Positions 16,637-26,323 of a stretch of DNA of 55,711 bases are shown here, in pieces. How positions within the stretch are numbered: position 1 is the first letter of the stretch; each line of letters begins with the position of its first letter. Below the pieces are notes generated by a model. The model ran no database searches and was not told the origin of the DNA. It saw only the letters and a program-made list of their open reading frames with translations. Origin of the DNA: CAYPNF01 sp964411985 (GTDB taxonomy: Bacteria > Verrucomicrobiota > Verrucomicrobiia > Limisphaerales > J093); NCBI GenBank assembly GCA_964411985.1, contig CAYPNF010000051.1, positions 1 through 55,711 of the forward strand, written 5' to 3'. The position numbers and the translations under genes are program-made.

Positions 16637-17470
16637 ATGAAGCAGTATCTCGATTTGCTCCGACACATCCTGAGCCATGGGGTCACCAAGAGTGATCGCA
16701 CGGGCACAGGAACGAAGAGCGTTTTTGGCACCCAGCTTCGGTTTAACCTGGCCGAGGGTTTTCCCCTAGTCACCACTCGGAAAGTCTATTTCAAGGGAGT
16801 GATCCATGAGCTTCTTTGGTTTCTGAATGGCGACACGAACATTAAGTACCTCAACGACAACAATGTGCACATCTGGGATGCCTGGGCCGACGAGGAAGGG
16901 AATCTGGGGCCTATCTACGGTGCTCAGTGGCGGTCCTGGCTGGCGCCCAGTGGGGAGAGGATTGATCAGGTGACGCAGATTCTGGAACAGATCAAGAAGA
17001 ACCCCCATTCGCGGCGTCATATTATCAGCGCCTGGAATCCGGCAGTGCTGCCGGACGAGAGTATTACTCCGCAAGCCAACGTCGAGGCCGGGCGAGCCGC
17101 GCTGGCTTCGTGCCACACTCTGTTCCAGTTCTACGTGGGAGATGGCCGTCTTTCTTGCCTCCTGTTCCAACGCAGCACCGATACCCCGGTGGGTTTGGTG
17201 TTCAACATCGCCCAATACGCTCTGCTCACCCTTTTGATGGCGCAACAGTGCGATCTGCAGCCCGGGGACTTTGTCTGGACCGGCGGGGATTGTCATATCT
17301 ACCTCAACCAGGTCGAGAATGTTCAGGAGCAACTCACGAGGGAACCTCGTCCTTTGCCTCAGTTGGTCATTCATCGCAAACCCGCTTCCCTCTTTGAGTA
17401 CCGTTTCGAAGACTTCGAGCTGCGGGACTACAATCCGCATCCGCCCATCAAGTACCCCGTAGCAGTTTGA
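16637..17470 (+). CDS. thyA: Thymidylate synthase
   Basis: A 277-residue ThyA-type enzyme that methylates dUMP to dTMP with methylene-tetrahydrofolate. The catalytic Cys159 is in LASCHTLFQFYV; the dUMP-phosphate arginines appear in SDRTGTGT and NPHSRRHI. The later conserved stretch GLVFNIAQYALL and the ending HPPIKYPVAV also fit. Compared with the 264-residue E. coli protein there is a short insertion before the active site (about residues 138-154), as in some other bacterial ThyA proteins. ATG 16637 gives the expected start MKQYLDLLRHIL. folA follows immediately, and its earliest possible frame overlaps the stop, so dTMP synthesis and folate recycling are co-expressed. Confidence 0.96.
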   Translation: MKQYLDLLRHILSHGVTKSDRTGTGTKSVFGTQLRFNLAEGFPLVTTRKVYFKGVIHELLWFLNGDTNIKYLNDNNVHIWDAWADEEGNLGPIYGAQWRSWLAPSGERIDQVTQILEQIKKNPHSRRHIISAWNPAVLPDESITPQANVEAGRAALASCHTLFQFYVGDGRLSCLLFQRSTDTPVGLVFNIAQYALLTLLMAQQCDLQPGDFVWTGGDCHIYLNQVENVQEQLTREPRPLPQLVIHRKPASLFEYRFEDFELRDYNPHPPIKYPVAV

Positions 17471-17505
17471 TCCAGAGTGGGAGAAGCCGATCCTTGGACA
17501 CCCTG

Positions 17506-17973
17506 ATGAAGCACTTCAAAGCCATCGCCGCGATGTCGCTGAACCGGGTTATCGGCTGCGGCAACCGTATCCCGTGGCACCTCCCCGAGGATTTTAAGTG
17601 GTTCAAGAAGACCACCACCGGCCATATCCTGGTGATGGGCCGAAAGACCTTTGAATCGATCGGCAAACCGCTGCCTAACCGCACGACGATCGTGCTGTCC
17701 CGCCAACCGATCAACATACCAGGCGTGGAAGTGCGGGCCCGATTGGAGGACGTCGATCCCTCAGCCACGACCCAGGAGGTCTTCATCTGTGGCGGCGCCG
17801 AGATCTATCGTCAAGCGCTGCCGCTCTGCTCTGATCTCTATCTCACCCTGGTCAAACAGACCGTGGAAGGCGACGTCTTCTTTCCGCCCTTCGAGGACTT
17901 CTTCCAGCCCGTGGCGGTTCTGGAGGACAACGAGAAGTTTCGGATCACGCACTATCGGAATACACGGGAGTGA
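17506..17973 (+). CDS. folA: Dihydrofolate reductase
   Basis: A 155-residue DHFR that regenerates tetrahydrofolate with NADPH after the thymidylate synthase reaction. Recognisable elements are IAAMSLNRVIG at the start, IPWHLPEDFKWF with the acidic substrate-binding Asp29, LVMGRKTFESIG and ICGGAEIYRQAL. ATG 17506 gives the normal family length. A TTG at 17467 overlapping the thyA stop would add 13 untypical residues, and the ribosome site for either start is weak. The gene order thyA-folA is common in bacteria. It is followed by a terminator-like hairpin. Confidence 0.95.
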   Translation: MKHFKAIAAMSLNRVIGCGNRIPWHLPEDFKWFKKTTTGHILVMGRKTFESIGKPLPNRTTIVLSRQPINIPGVEVRARLEDVDPSATTQEVFICGGAEIYRQALPLCSDLYLTLVKQTVEGDVFFPPFEDFFQPVAVLEDNEKFRITHYRNTRE

Positions 17974-18059
17974 CTTGACGCAGGGTGGTCTGGCCTAATC
18001 ATAAGGCATCCTACGGCAGGTGACTCAGCAAAAGCGGCAGCCGCGCCCAATAACCGGCT

Positions 18060-18083
18060 CCTCAGAGGGTGCGTGAGGTTTTT
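18060..18083 (+). terminator. Terminator-like hairpin after folA
   Basis: CCTCA (18060-18064) and TGAGG (18074-18078) form a stem with a nine-base loop, followed directly by five Ts. It lies about 90 bases after the folA stop, in the gap before the converging giant gene. The stem is short and the loop long, so it is only moderately convincing. Confidence 0.4.
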
Positions 18084-18189
18084 CAGCGTTTCCCCAAAGT
18101 TGCGCCGGACGCTACGCTACGTAAACGCTATTCACGGCATCCGATTCCTCGCCATGGGGAGCGATAAAAGGGGCGGTCACGATGGCCTT

Positions 18190-21100
18190 CTACTTGCCAA
18201 TGACTCTGTAGAAGACTGGGTCCTGGTTCGGGACGGAAAGTGGGAACTCCAGTTGCCCGCCTGTGCCCTGCAGTGTGCCGGGAAGCGTATGCCATGGGTC
18301 GGTGGTGTGGTTGGTGCGGCTTTGGAGTGTATACGTGGCGCTAGATGCTGAGTCGAAAGTAATTTTGAAGCCTGCGGGGGTCAGAGCGATCGCAAGTTGG
18401 GGGGAGGGTAGCGTATCGTCATTGAGAATCGTCAACTTGCCGACGGGTACCCCGAAGATGGCGTTGGCCGCGTCCCGCAAGACCAAGAACGCGGTTTCAT
18501 CTGGCTCATAAACCAGATCTCCCATCACCGGCACGGATACGGCCTTCACGGTCTCTCCGGGCGAGAAGCGCAGCCTACCTTGGCGCGGAAGGTAATCCGA
18601 GCTGGGGGTGGCTGAGCCTGGAACGACCTCAAAGGCCACCTCTACCGGAAATGGCGCCGAAGCGGAGAGCTTGATCGTGAAGTTTGCGTTGGTGAAGCTC
18701 GCCGAACCTTCGCGCAGGGAGACCTCAGCAACACTGAGTTGGGGCCAGTCGTCATTAAGAATCGTGAGAGGAATAGTCGATCGCAGGAGGGTCAGGTTTG
18801 TAGAGGAGAGATCCAACGACGCAGACTCGTCAAGCTCGGGAAGTTCGTCAGTTTCGAAGACGGCAAAGGCGGCCACGGTCTGGCCAGCCGCAAACTCGAA
18901 GGTTCCGCTCAGGGAAGAGAAATCATTGTTTTCGGCGGTGCCTGGCACAATGGTGAAGGTGGCACGAACGGCTGCAAGGGGTGGCCTGGAAAGCCGAGCC
19001 ACCAGCGGTCTTGTTTCGAACAATTCTCCCAGGAGCGCCGAGCTCTCCAACTGGAATTCTGGAGGTGGAAGGACCGTGACTATCGTATCCTGTTGGTTGT
19101 CGACCGGAGTGAGTTCGGGTTGGCTGTTCGTGACGGAAGTATGGACCACCAACGCGCCGTTCGTCAGCGGGGACAAAAGGAAGCTAAGGTTGGTGCCGCC
19201 ATTGAGATCGCCCAGATCGACGCGTGCGCTGCTGCTGCCGATGGCAGCCCAGAGATTTCCAGGGCCGAAAACGAGGCCCGTGGGCAAGTCGAGCGAGAGC
19301 GCGGTCTGTCGAGCCGTCCACGGAGAGCGGTTCGTCACCGACACAAGAAGCGGGAAGTTGACCGTGGTGTCCACGAGCGTGTTGGTGACGGACGAACTGA
19401 CCGTGAGGTCCACCCTCGGCGAGCCCAATCGGGCCGGATTGAGAAGCCACACCCTGTCGCCGATCAGCACGCAACCGTTGGTGCCCATCGGGATGATGCC
19501 GCCTATGCCTGAGGTGGGGGAGGGTAATTCGAGAGTCCAGATAAGAGTGAGAGTTTTCGCCTCACGCCGACAGATTTCCACCGGGTACGTTTGGACTGGC
19601 GACCATCGCCTCCCGGCCGAGTACACAGTGCCGGTCTCTTCGTCCGCGGCATGGAGCCCCGAGTTCAGCAGACTATCGTCCACCGCCCCTGTGGCCAGAT
19701 CGACGACCCTTCCACCCGCGAAGAAGAGTCGGTTTGCCGCCTTGCTCATGGGAAGTCCGTCGTATAGCGCGGCGGAATCCAGATTTCGCACCTCGGCCAG
19801 GCCGTCAGGAGCAATCCGCAGTTCCCGAAGCCCCTGGGACCAGGCGGCGAGCACTCGGTCGCTGGAAACGAACAGCAGAGAATAGCCGCCCGCCGAATAT
19901 GGGATGGGTCCGTACCCTATGGATCGTGGACGCCCGCGGTCGAACACTTGTAAGTGGTTGTTACCTCGGTAGCCGGGATCGAATGCGACAACGAGAAGGT
20001 CGGGCGTTGCTGGGGGAGCGGCAAAAGCAAAGACGGGAGATGGATCAGGGTCGCACGAGAACGGCAGGTCCTGAGCGCCTGTGGCTAGATCCACCCGAAT
20101 ACAGGATCCGCCAGCCAGGGAGACCCACGCATGGCGCCCATCGAGACACGGAGCCACACTTCTCGCCAAACCCGGCAGGTCCACCTTGAGCACCGGTGCG
20201 AGCGTGCCGGGTTCGAGAACGAAGAGTGATCGTTGATCGGAGGAGAAAACCGCAAGCATCTGCTGCCGCGATCGGTCCCAAGCCATTGTTGCTCCGTCCA
20301 TCGTTACTTCCGTAAAGAATCCGCCAGTCTGAGGCGGCGGTGCGTAGACCCAGGTTATAGCGAAGTTATTGCTGTTTTCAGGGTCCCCTGCAACACCGCC
20401 ACTAGTGTAGGCGAAAATCGGCATGAGGCCGGGCGCAAGGACCTTGTATCGGAGGGTTGCAGTCTTGGTTTCCCCGGGGCCAAGGGTGCCTAGCACAGGG
20501 CCGTATTCATTGGTGGGAAAAGCACTGGCTTTAACGCCGAGGAACTTTAGTCCGGACCCGGCACCGAGGCTCAGAAACGTCATTTGCGCATTATCAGGGC
20601 CCGCGTTCGTGCACACAAAGACGGCCTCGAACTCGTCTCCCACTGCCAGGCGCGACGGTGCTGAGACAGAAAGGATGCCAAAATCGGCAATCTGAGGCTC
20701 GGCGAGAACACTCACCGAAGCGGTATTGTTGGAGGGATCTGGGTCGGCCTCGGATGCCTCAATGGTTGCCGACATAGTCACATTCCCGTTCAACGTCCAT
20801 CCGGAGAGCGTGATTGTTCGGCTGGAGTGTCCCGCCAGGTCTCCGAGCTCAAAATAGAAGCGCGATCCAATGGCAAATGAGTACAGGTCTTCCATCTGCT
20901 GGTCGCGTAGGTCGTTTGAGTCCACGGTGAGCAGGACCCGTGGGGCAAGTCGGTCAGACCGGTTGGTGGCAACAACGGTCCATTCCATGGGTGTGTGTTG
21001 AATTACGCTGGCTGGCGCAAGGATAGAGACCCCCAAGTCGGGAGTGTTGGCGGTCGGGACCAGCGTCGACCGAACCATAAGAAGCTGCTGGCCGCAGCGG

Positions 21101-24100
21101 ACCGCCAGTCCGTTGTTGCCCCAGCGCACGGGGTCCAGCAGAGTGAAGGTGGCCGCAGGAAGAAGCGGCTGTTCGTCCAGGAGTGCGTAGTTCGTGAGCG
21201 AGTACTTGCGCATGCCTGCACCCCTCGGCGAGAAGAGGTAGCCGTTTTGGATATCGGCACAAAACGTTTCGCCAAGCCATGTTGCGGAGGTCTCCTCATT
21301 GGTCGTATTCACGATGGCTCCGTTGAAATAGAGAATCCGCCCATCGCTGGCGAACCGATAGTCGTCCGCCGAGAGGGTGAATGGCATGGAGGTCCTCGCA
21401 GTAAGCCCGGATCCCGAAATGGCAAAGGACCTGAGGTATCCTGGTTCCGCAGTCCATAGGTGCCCGCCCGCGAATCCGAGGTGACGCCGGTCTGTTAAAC
21501 CCTCAAAGCGGATCGGCCGGATCTGCCCACCATCGAAGACAGAGATTTGGGTGGGGGTCGAGACGACAAGGCTCCCAGCGGCAGAGGAGATGGGAAGGAA
21601 ATCGAGAACCGACTCATTGGTGAGCGTCAGCGTGAGTTCCCTGAGATTCAATCCAAGGTTCCATCGAGTGATTTGGTTGGTGCCGAGTAGGATGTAGAGA
21701 TAGTCGCCGTCCGCCGAGATTGCCAGATGCTGGGGGCTCACCCCCACCCGCAGCACTTGCTCCACCGTGCCCTTTTCAGGGTCGATGACGGTAACGCCAT
21801 CCTCTAGTTCTCCGGCGCTCGTGGCGACAGAGGCATAGAGTCGGTCGCCACTCGGAGAAGCGACAAGATGAGTCATGCCGAGTATCAACTGGCTTGTGGT
21901 GGGTAAGTCGCGTCTCTGAACTCGAGTGAGGATCGTAGCTGTGTTGTTTTCCGGCTTCGCGTCGGGTAGCGCGCTCAGCACGGTTGCGCCGGCGCGAAAC
22001 ACTCCAATCGGCAGCGAATCCAGGCGAACCAGGATGGAGGTTCCTTCGCCAGGCGCGAGGCTGCCCAACGGATACCGTTGGTTGGGGTCCAGCCGAAGCT
22101 CGACTCCCGGCGCCGGCACCGCCCCGTGATTTGTAACGCAAAACTCCCAGTCTACGTTGACCCGTACGTTGTCCAGTGACGTTGTGGCGGAGGCGGGGCC
22201 CTTTGCGGTCAGTTCCAATTCTGGGTAGTTGGTGACGAGAAGGGGAGTCTGGAAGAGGATCAAGGCCTTCGTGTTCGTGGAAACCGCTGCAAAGTCTCGT
22301 GATCCCCAGCGGATCAGGCGAGATGCCAAGCCGGCGGCGATGGGCAGTGCGTGGGCGCCCATTTCCCCACGGGTTAGTAGGTCGTAGGACCTGAGACTGC
22401 CGCCTTGGACAAACAGCGCCGTTCCCCAATCTGGACAGGGAACTCCAAGAGCGCTACCCACAGTTGGAAAGGGTTGGGTCTTGGACAGGGTATCAGGCGA
22501 AAGGACATCCCCCGTTCCGCAATACAAAAGGTCGTTGGTGAGATGGAGAGTGGGGCTTGATCCTGCTATCGCGGCGACGTTGGTGGATCGGTCCAACACG
22601 ACCGCGTTGGAGCGAATGATTAGCCGACTAACCGTGGAAGAGTAGAGGACAAAAGCCTCCCCAACGCGGCTTGCCAGGAGACACGCGCTCTGAATTGGGG
22701 GGGCAATCGTGACGGTGTTTGTGAACGGAAGACCATGGTCGTACAGCGTTACATATCGACGTGTCCGGTCGATGGCGGTTACCGCGAGGACTCTTTCTGG
22801 TTCCCCCGGCAGTACGGCCAAGTCCAACGCATAGGCGTTGGTCGTAGAACCGCTGATGCGAAATTCCCGATCGAGCTGCCACGAAGCCAGATCCACCCGT
22901 TGAAGGGTGCTGTATGCGGATGCCAGCCATGCGATCCTGCCATCGTTGGAGATGGCCAACCTGCGTACCGGTTGGGGCAGGTTCAGACTGCGTTCACGAT
23001 TCCCAGTTTGAGGATCGATCTCCGTAAGTTGAGCAGACCTGCCCTCCTGGGTGGATTCAGCGACCAGGAACCGTTGCGTAAAAGGATTCCAGACAGCGTC
23101 CACGACATGAATGTCCACCCGCAAGCCCCGCAACAAATCAAAACGATAGCTCGTACGCGCAAGGCCCGCGGCCGAAACCCCCAACTGAACACCCAGCGCT
23201 TCGCCTGTAATCCCGATCTGGCCGTTCCAAATGCCATTCGTGAATCGCAGGGGATTGGGGTCAGATGTGAATTGGGCGAGTGCCGGGCTGGCCAGCAGTT
23301 CGAGTTTTCCGGTGGCATTTGTCGCCTGCGGGTCCGAGAGCCAGTCTCCAAGCACGGCGGAGAAGGCGAATGGCTGGCCCGAGAGCACCGCAGGCTCTGG
23401 GTAACCGAGGACCAATTCTTGGACGTTGACTTCGTCGTCCCGCAACGTGATGGGGGTGCACACTTGATATTGCCCCGCCGTTTCGGCGCAAACCTGCGCG
23501 TCCATTTCAAAGTCTTGAGCGGAATTGTTCGGTACCTCCATGGTGAAATCGACACCCAGTGCTCCGGCAGGGAGGGTGACGGTGGCTGGCACCCGGAGCC
23601 GCGGCATTGTCGAGAGGAGTGTGAACAATGTGTCCCGCTGATAGGGGGTCTTTACGACAATGCTGCCCGTGGCTGGTGAGTTCTCGATCACGTAGGTGGG
23701 GAGGGAGAGCGAAAAGGCGCCATCCTCGTCGTCCGCCATTCGCACCGTGCTTTTAGCCAATGGCCAGCCTCCAGTATGGGCGCGCACTCCCAATTCCCAG
23801 GGTGAGGGGTTGACAACCGAATCGTTTTCCATCCGCAACTTGAATGACTGGGACTGTGTACCTTTTGAGATAACGAGCGTGCTCGGGACCTCCAGGGGTG
23901 GATCCGCGTCAAGGTGGACCAGGATGTCGTGCTGGGCTGGCTCCAGTAGATCAACGTGGCCTTGTCCGGCTCCAAATCCACCATCTTCTTGGCCTATGTC
24001 CGGGATAGCGACGAACAGGGCTCCAGACTCGTTGTCGGTGTTGATCAACGTGGCGGTAGCAGGGGCGAAGCCAGGGGCGGTTGCGGTAAGCGAGACCAAG

Positions 24101-25236
24101 GCGTCGCCATCGGCGACCGTATCATCGAGGTTGGTGATCGGGATCAGAACCTGATCTGTTCCAGCGGGGATGGAGGCTCGCGGGGCAAGTAGGAAATCGT
24201 TCGTGTCACTCAGGCTGAGTGTGACTAGGACGTCTTTTGTGGTTGTGGCGGGCAATCGCACGGTGATGAACCCTGCTGGGCCAGCATGAGTTTCAGAGGC
24301 CGCGCTGGCAGCAGGGGGGATTACCAGAGTTAACGGCGCCGGTTCGATCACTTCTATCAAAGGGGTCGTTCCTGAAATGCCTTGTTCGGTGTTCGCGGTG
24401 AACCAGACGGCACCCGATGGAGTCCCTGAGACAGTGACGGAACCCGTCCACACTCCGTTGGTTAGCTGGATTGGGGAAGGTGTAATGGGTATCGCTGTGC
24501 CTAGCTGAGCCCACGGAGCATTCAACCCCGGATTGAGCACCCCTAGCGAGGGTAGATTCGTGGTCCAATCTGAAGCGGTCCGATGATTCGCGTACCCAAC
24601 TCGGCTGAAACTGCAACTGGTCGGACAGTAGCCCAGCGCTGCTCCATTCCAACGCGAGTCGTAGAGCGAATAGGATGGACTTTGCAGGGGTACTTCGTCT
24701 ACGAGCCTGCCTGTGCCGTCCAGGAGCCTGATAGCCTCGAAGCTGAACCGCTTGGGGGTCGTAAATGCGAGAAATGCACCGAGGGGGGTTCCAGTCTGCG
24801 ACCAGGTGATCGTACCTTTGGGCGGCAGCCAAGTTCCCACAGGAAAGCGGAGTCTACCGCTGGTCTCCCAGCCGGTTGGGCCATAATAATGTGGGCTTGG
24901 TGCTAGAGCTGTCAGTTCCCAATTGCTCAGGTCCACCTGCTGATCTCCGAGATTGGCGATTTCGACGGTCCCACCAGACTTTTGGATCTCGGTGATAACC
25001 ACCTTTCCAGCCTGAGGACGAAAAGCTGTGAATTCCACCACCGCATTCCATCCCGATGCTATCTGGCCGCTCGGCTCCAATGCGCGGATGGTGGCTGGGA
25101 ACGGCACTCCGTTGGCGATTATGCTGGCAGGTACGTCAATCGAGAGATGGTCGACCGGTTGCGCACAGGCCCACCTCGCCGCCACACAAAGTACCATGAC
25201 CATTCTCACCCAGAAGCCAACATCCTTCCTATCCAT
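18190..25236 (-). CDS. Giant secreted multidomain protein (lamin-tail, Calx-beta, propeller and CARDB domains)
   Basis: A 2348-residue protein. A signal peptide covers about 1-25 (RWACAQ). A lamin-tail domain follows at about 75-205 (VVITEIQ, VDLSNWEL). Calx-beta-like domains are at about 320-400, 410-500 and 505-605. Three WD40/YVTN-type propellers lie at about 705-1000, 1110-1395 and 1640-1935, alternating with CARDB/DUF11-type beta-sandwiches at about 1003-1105, 1398-1510, 1515-1630 and 1940-2055. Two clearer Calx-beta domains (2060-2165 and 2165-2275, each ending LTILNDD) precede the terminal module YTLQS...W...FYRV (2300-2345). No catalytic motif, LPXTG or PEP-CTERM signal is seen. Adhesion or a cell-surface scaffold is an inference. 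The start is ATG 25236; ATG 25203 is also possible. It is one uninterrupted frame of 7 kb, so it is under selection to stay open. Confidence 0.88.
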   Translation of the reverse strand: MDRKDVGFWVRMVMVLCVAARWACAQPVDHLSIDVPASIIANGVPFPATIRALEPSGQIASGWNAVVEFTAFRPQAGKVVITEIQKSGGTVEIANLGDQQVDLSNWELTALAPSPHYYGPTGWETSGRLRFPVGTWLPPKGTITWSQTGTPLGAFLAFTTPKRFSFEAIRLLDGTGRLVDEVPLQSPSYSLYDSRWNGAALGYCPTSCSFSRVGYANHRTASDWTTNLPSLGVLNPGLNAPWAQLGTAIPITPSPIQLTNGVWTGSVTVSGTPSGAVWFTANTEQGISGTTPLIEVIEPAPLTLVIPPAASAASETHAGPAGFITVRLPATTTKDVLVTLSLSDTNDFLLAPRASIPAGTDQVLIPITNLDDTVADGDALVSLTATAPGFAPATATLINTDNESGALFVAIPDIGQEDGGFGAGQGHVDLLEPAQHDILVHLDADPPLEVPSTLVISKGTQSQSFKLRMENDSVVNPSPWELGVRAHTGGWPLAKSTVRMADDEDGAFSLSLPTYVIENSPATGSIVVKTPYQRDTLFTLLSTMPRLRVPATVTLPAGALGVDFTMEVPNNSAQDFEMDAQVCAETAGQYQVCTPITLRDDEVNVQELVLGYPEPAVLSGQPFAFSAVLGDWLSDPQATNATGKLELLASPALAQFTSDPNPLRFTNGIWNGQIGITGEALGVQLGVSAAGLARTSYRFDLLRGLRVDIHVVDAVWNPFTQRFLVAESTQEGRSAQLTEIDPQTGNRERSLNLPQPVRRLAISNDGRIAWLASAYSTLQRVDLASWQLDREFRISGSTTNAYALDLAVLPGEPERVLAVTAIDRTRRYVTLYDHGLPFTNTVTIAPPIQSACLLASRVGEAFVLYSSTVSRLIIRSNAVVLDRSTNVAAIAGSSPTLHLTNDLLYCGTGDVLSPDTLSKTQPFPTVGSALGVPCPDWGTALFVQGGSLRSYDLLTRGEMGAHALPIAAGLASRLIRWGSRDFAAVSTNTKALILFQTPLLVTNYPELELTAKGPASATTSLDNVRVNVDWEFCVTNHGAVPAPGVELRLDPNQRYPLGSLAPGEGTSILVRLDSLPIGVFRAGATVLSALPDAKPENNTATILTRVQRRDLPTTSQLILGMTHLVASPSGDRLYASVATSAGELEDGVTVIDPEKGTVEQVLRVGVSPQHLAISADGDYLYILLGTNQITRWNLGLNLRELTLTLTNESVLDFLPISSAAGSLVVSTPTQISVFDGGQIRPIRFEGLTDRRHLGFAGGHLWTAEPGYLRSFAISGSGLTARTSMPFTLSADDYRFASDGRILYFNGAIVNTTNEETSATWLGETFCADIQNGYLFSPRGAGMRKYSLTNYALLDEQPLLPAATFTLLDPVRWGNNGLAVRCGQQLLMVRSTLVPTANTPDLGVSILAPASVIQHTPMEWTVVATNRSDRLAPRVLLTVDSNDLRDQQMEDLYSFAIGSRFYFELGDLAGHSSRTITLSGWTLNGNVTMSATIEASEADPDPSNNTASVSVLAEPQIADFGILSVSAPSRLAVGDEFEAVFVCTNAGPDNAQMTFLSLGAGSGLKFLGVKASAFPTNEYGPVLGTLGPGETKTATLRYKVLAPGLMPIFAYTSGGVAGDPENSNNFAITWVYAPPPQTGGFFTEVTMDGATMAWDRSRQQMLAVFSSDQRSLFVLEPGTLAPVLKVDLPGLARSVAPCLDGRHAWVSLAGGSCIRVDLATGAQDLPFSCDPDPSPVFAFAAPPATPDLLVVAFDPGYRGNNHLQVFDRGRPRSIGYGPIPYSAGGYSLLFVSSDRVLAAWSQGLRELRIAPDGLAEVRNLDSAALYDGLPMSKAANRLFFAGGRVVDLATGAVDDSLLNSGLHAADEETGTVYSAGRRWSPVQTYPVEICRREAKTLTLIWTLELPSPTSGIGGIIPMGTNGCVLIGDRVWLLNPARLGSPRVDLTVSSSVTNTLVDTTVNFPLLVSVTNRSPWTARQTALSLDLPTGLVFGPGNLWAAIGSSSARVDLGDLNGGTNLSFLLSPLTNGALVVHTSVTNSQPELTPVDNQQDTIVTVLPPPEFQLESSALLGELFETRPLVARLSRPPLAAVRATFTIVPGTAENNDFSSLSGTFEFAAGQTVAAFAVFETDELPELDESASLDLSSTNLTLLRSTIPLTILNDDWPQLSVAEVSLREGSASFTNANFTIKLSASAPFPVEVAFEVVPGSATPSSDYLPRQGRLRFSPGETVKAVSVPVMGDLVYEPDETAFLVLRDAANAIFGVPVGKLTILNDDTLPSPQLAIALTPAGFKITFDSASSATYTLQSRTNHTTDPWHTLPGTLQGTGGQLEFPLSVPNQDPVFYRVIGK

Positions 25237-25241
25237 GCCCT

Positions 25242-25270
25242 ATTATTATTAGTTGGTGAGTGTGGGTCAA
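25242..25270 (-). promoter_or_regulatory. Candidate sigma-70-type promoter of the giant secreted protein gene
   Basis: On the minus strand TTGACC (25270-25265), a 17-base spacer and AATAAT (25247-25242) make a good promoter. The -10 ends only five bases before ATG 25236, so the transcript would be nearly leaderless unless translation starts at 25203. Confidence 0.45.
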
Positions 25271-25372
25271 TGGTAATGCGAAGGTTATCTTATAGATGGC
25301 GAAAGCGCATCACGGGTTGCTCTCTCTTTGGGCTGGCGATGGTGGATTGGGAGGAATAGTTTCGCATCGATC

Positions 25373-26305
25373 ATGTCACACCAGCCGGAGAATATTTCCG
25401 CGGGCACCCAGGTGGTTTCTTTGGTCGAGGTCCGTGGGGCCTGTGATTCAATCGTGCATCCGCGGGGTGCGGTGGGGGTGGTGACGCGCACTCCGGCGGT
25501 CGAAGGCGAGCTATTCCTGGTGCGGTTCCCGGATGGATTTGAGAAATCCCTCGAACGTTCCCAACTGGAGGTGCTCAAGCATTTCAAGGATCGCCTTGGC
25601 GAGGACAGGCCGACAACCGACTTTGACCTGGAAGGCTGCATTCTATACCGCTGTGTCGTGGGTTCGCGTGCGTATGGACTGGATAATGAAGCGTCCGACG
25701 TTGACCGGCGTGGCGTCTACCTTGCGCCTCCTGATCTGCAGTGGTCGTTATTTGGCGCTCCGGAACAGTTTGAGGATAACGTTTCGCAGAGCTGCTACTG
25801 GGAGCTACAAAAATTCCTCGTCATGGCGCTAAAAGCCAATCCGAATGTTCTGGAATGCCTGTATTCACCGCTTGTGGAGAAGCTCGCGCCCCTGGGGGAA
25901 GAGTTGTTGGCCATGCGGGCATCGTTTCTGAGCCAGATGGTCTTCCAGACCTTCAATGGTTACGCCATGAGCCAGTTCAAGAAAATCGAACAGGATCGCC
26001 GCAACCACGGTGAAGTGCGCTGGAAACACGCGATGCATCTCCTGCGCCTGCTTCTCAGCGGTGCAGCCACGTTGCGTGAAGGTGGTGTGCCAGTGCGGGT
26101 CGAAGCACATCGAGACCGCCTGCTCGCGATCAAGCAGGGTGAGGTTCCCTGGGCTGAAGTGGATGCATGGCGCAAAGAGTTGCATGGTGATTTTGACCGC
26201 GCCCTTGCTGAAACGAGATTGCCCGAACGCCCCGACTATGAGGCTGCGAATCGGTTCCTCATCAGAGCGCGGAAGGAAACGGCGGAGCGACGAAGTAGAT
26301 GTTGA
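25373..26305 (+). CDS. Nucleotidyltransferase of the COG3541 (YcgL-like) type
   Basis: A 310-residue protein. The polymerase-beta-type nucleotidyltransferase signature is GSRAYGLDNEASDVDRRGVYLAP (about residues 98-120), split as G-S-x-x-Y-G-L and S-D-x-D with the two metal-binding acids. Next are LECLYSPLVE and a helical C-terminal half rich in charged residues. Members of this group are predicted nucleotidyltransferases with unknown substrate; some occur near RNA ligase or repair genes, but none is seen here. ATG 25373 is chosen over an earlier frame. A damaged paralogue follows 18 bases later, so the pair was probably an operon. Confidence 0.85.
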   Translation: MSHQPENISAGTQVVSLVEVRGACDSIVHPRGAVGVVTRTPAVEGELFLVRFPDGFEKSLERSQLEVLKHFKDRLGEDRPTTDFDLEGCILYRCVVGSRAYGLDNEASDVDRRGVYLAPPDLQWSLFGAPEQFEDNVSQSCYWELQKFLVMALKANPNVLECLYSPLVEKLAPLGEELLAMRASFLSQMVFQTFNGYAMSQFKKIEQDRRNHGEVRWKHAMHLLRLLLSGAATLREGGVPVRVEAHRDRLLAIKQGEVPWAEVDAWRKELHGDFDRALAETRLPERPDYEAANRFLIRARKETAERRSRC

Positions 26306-26323
26306 ACTCAGGTATCACCCTCA

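Noticed and set aside
18608..19885. A 425-residue frame on the plus strand inside the giant protein gene
   Set aside because: Its composition is rich in Arg and Ser with no domain; the opposite frame is an uninterrupted 2348-residue protein with clear Calx-beta domains.
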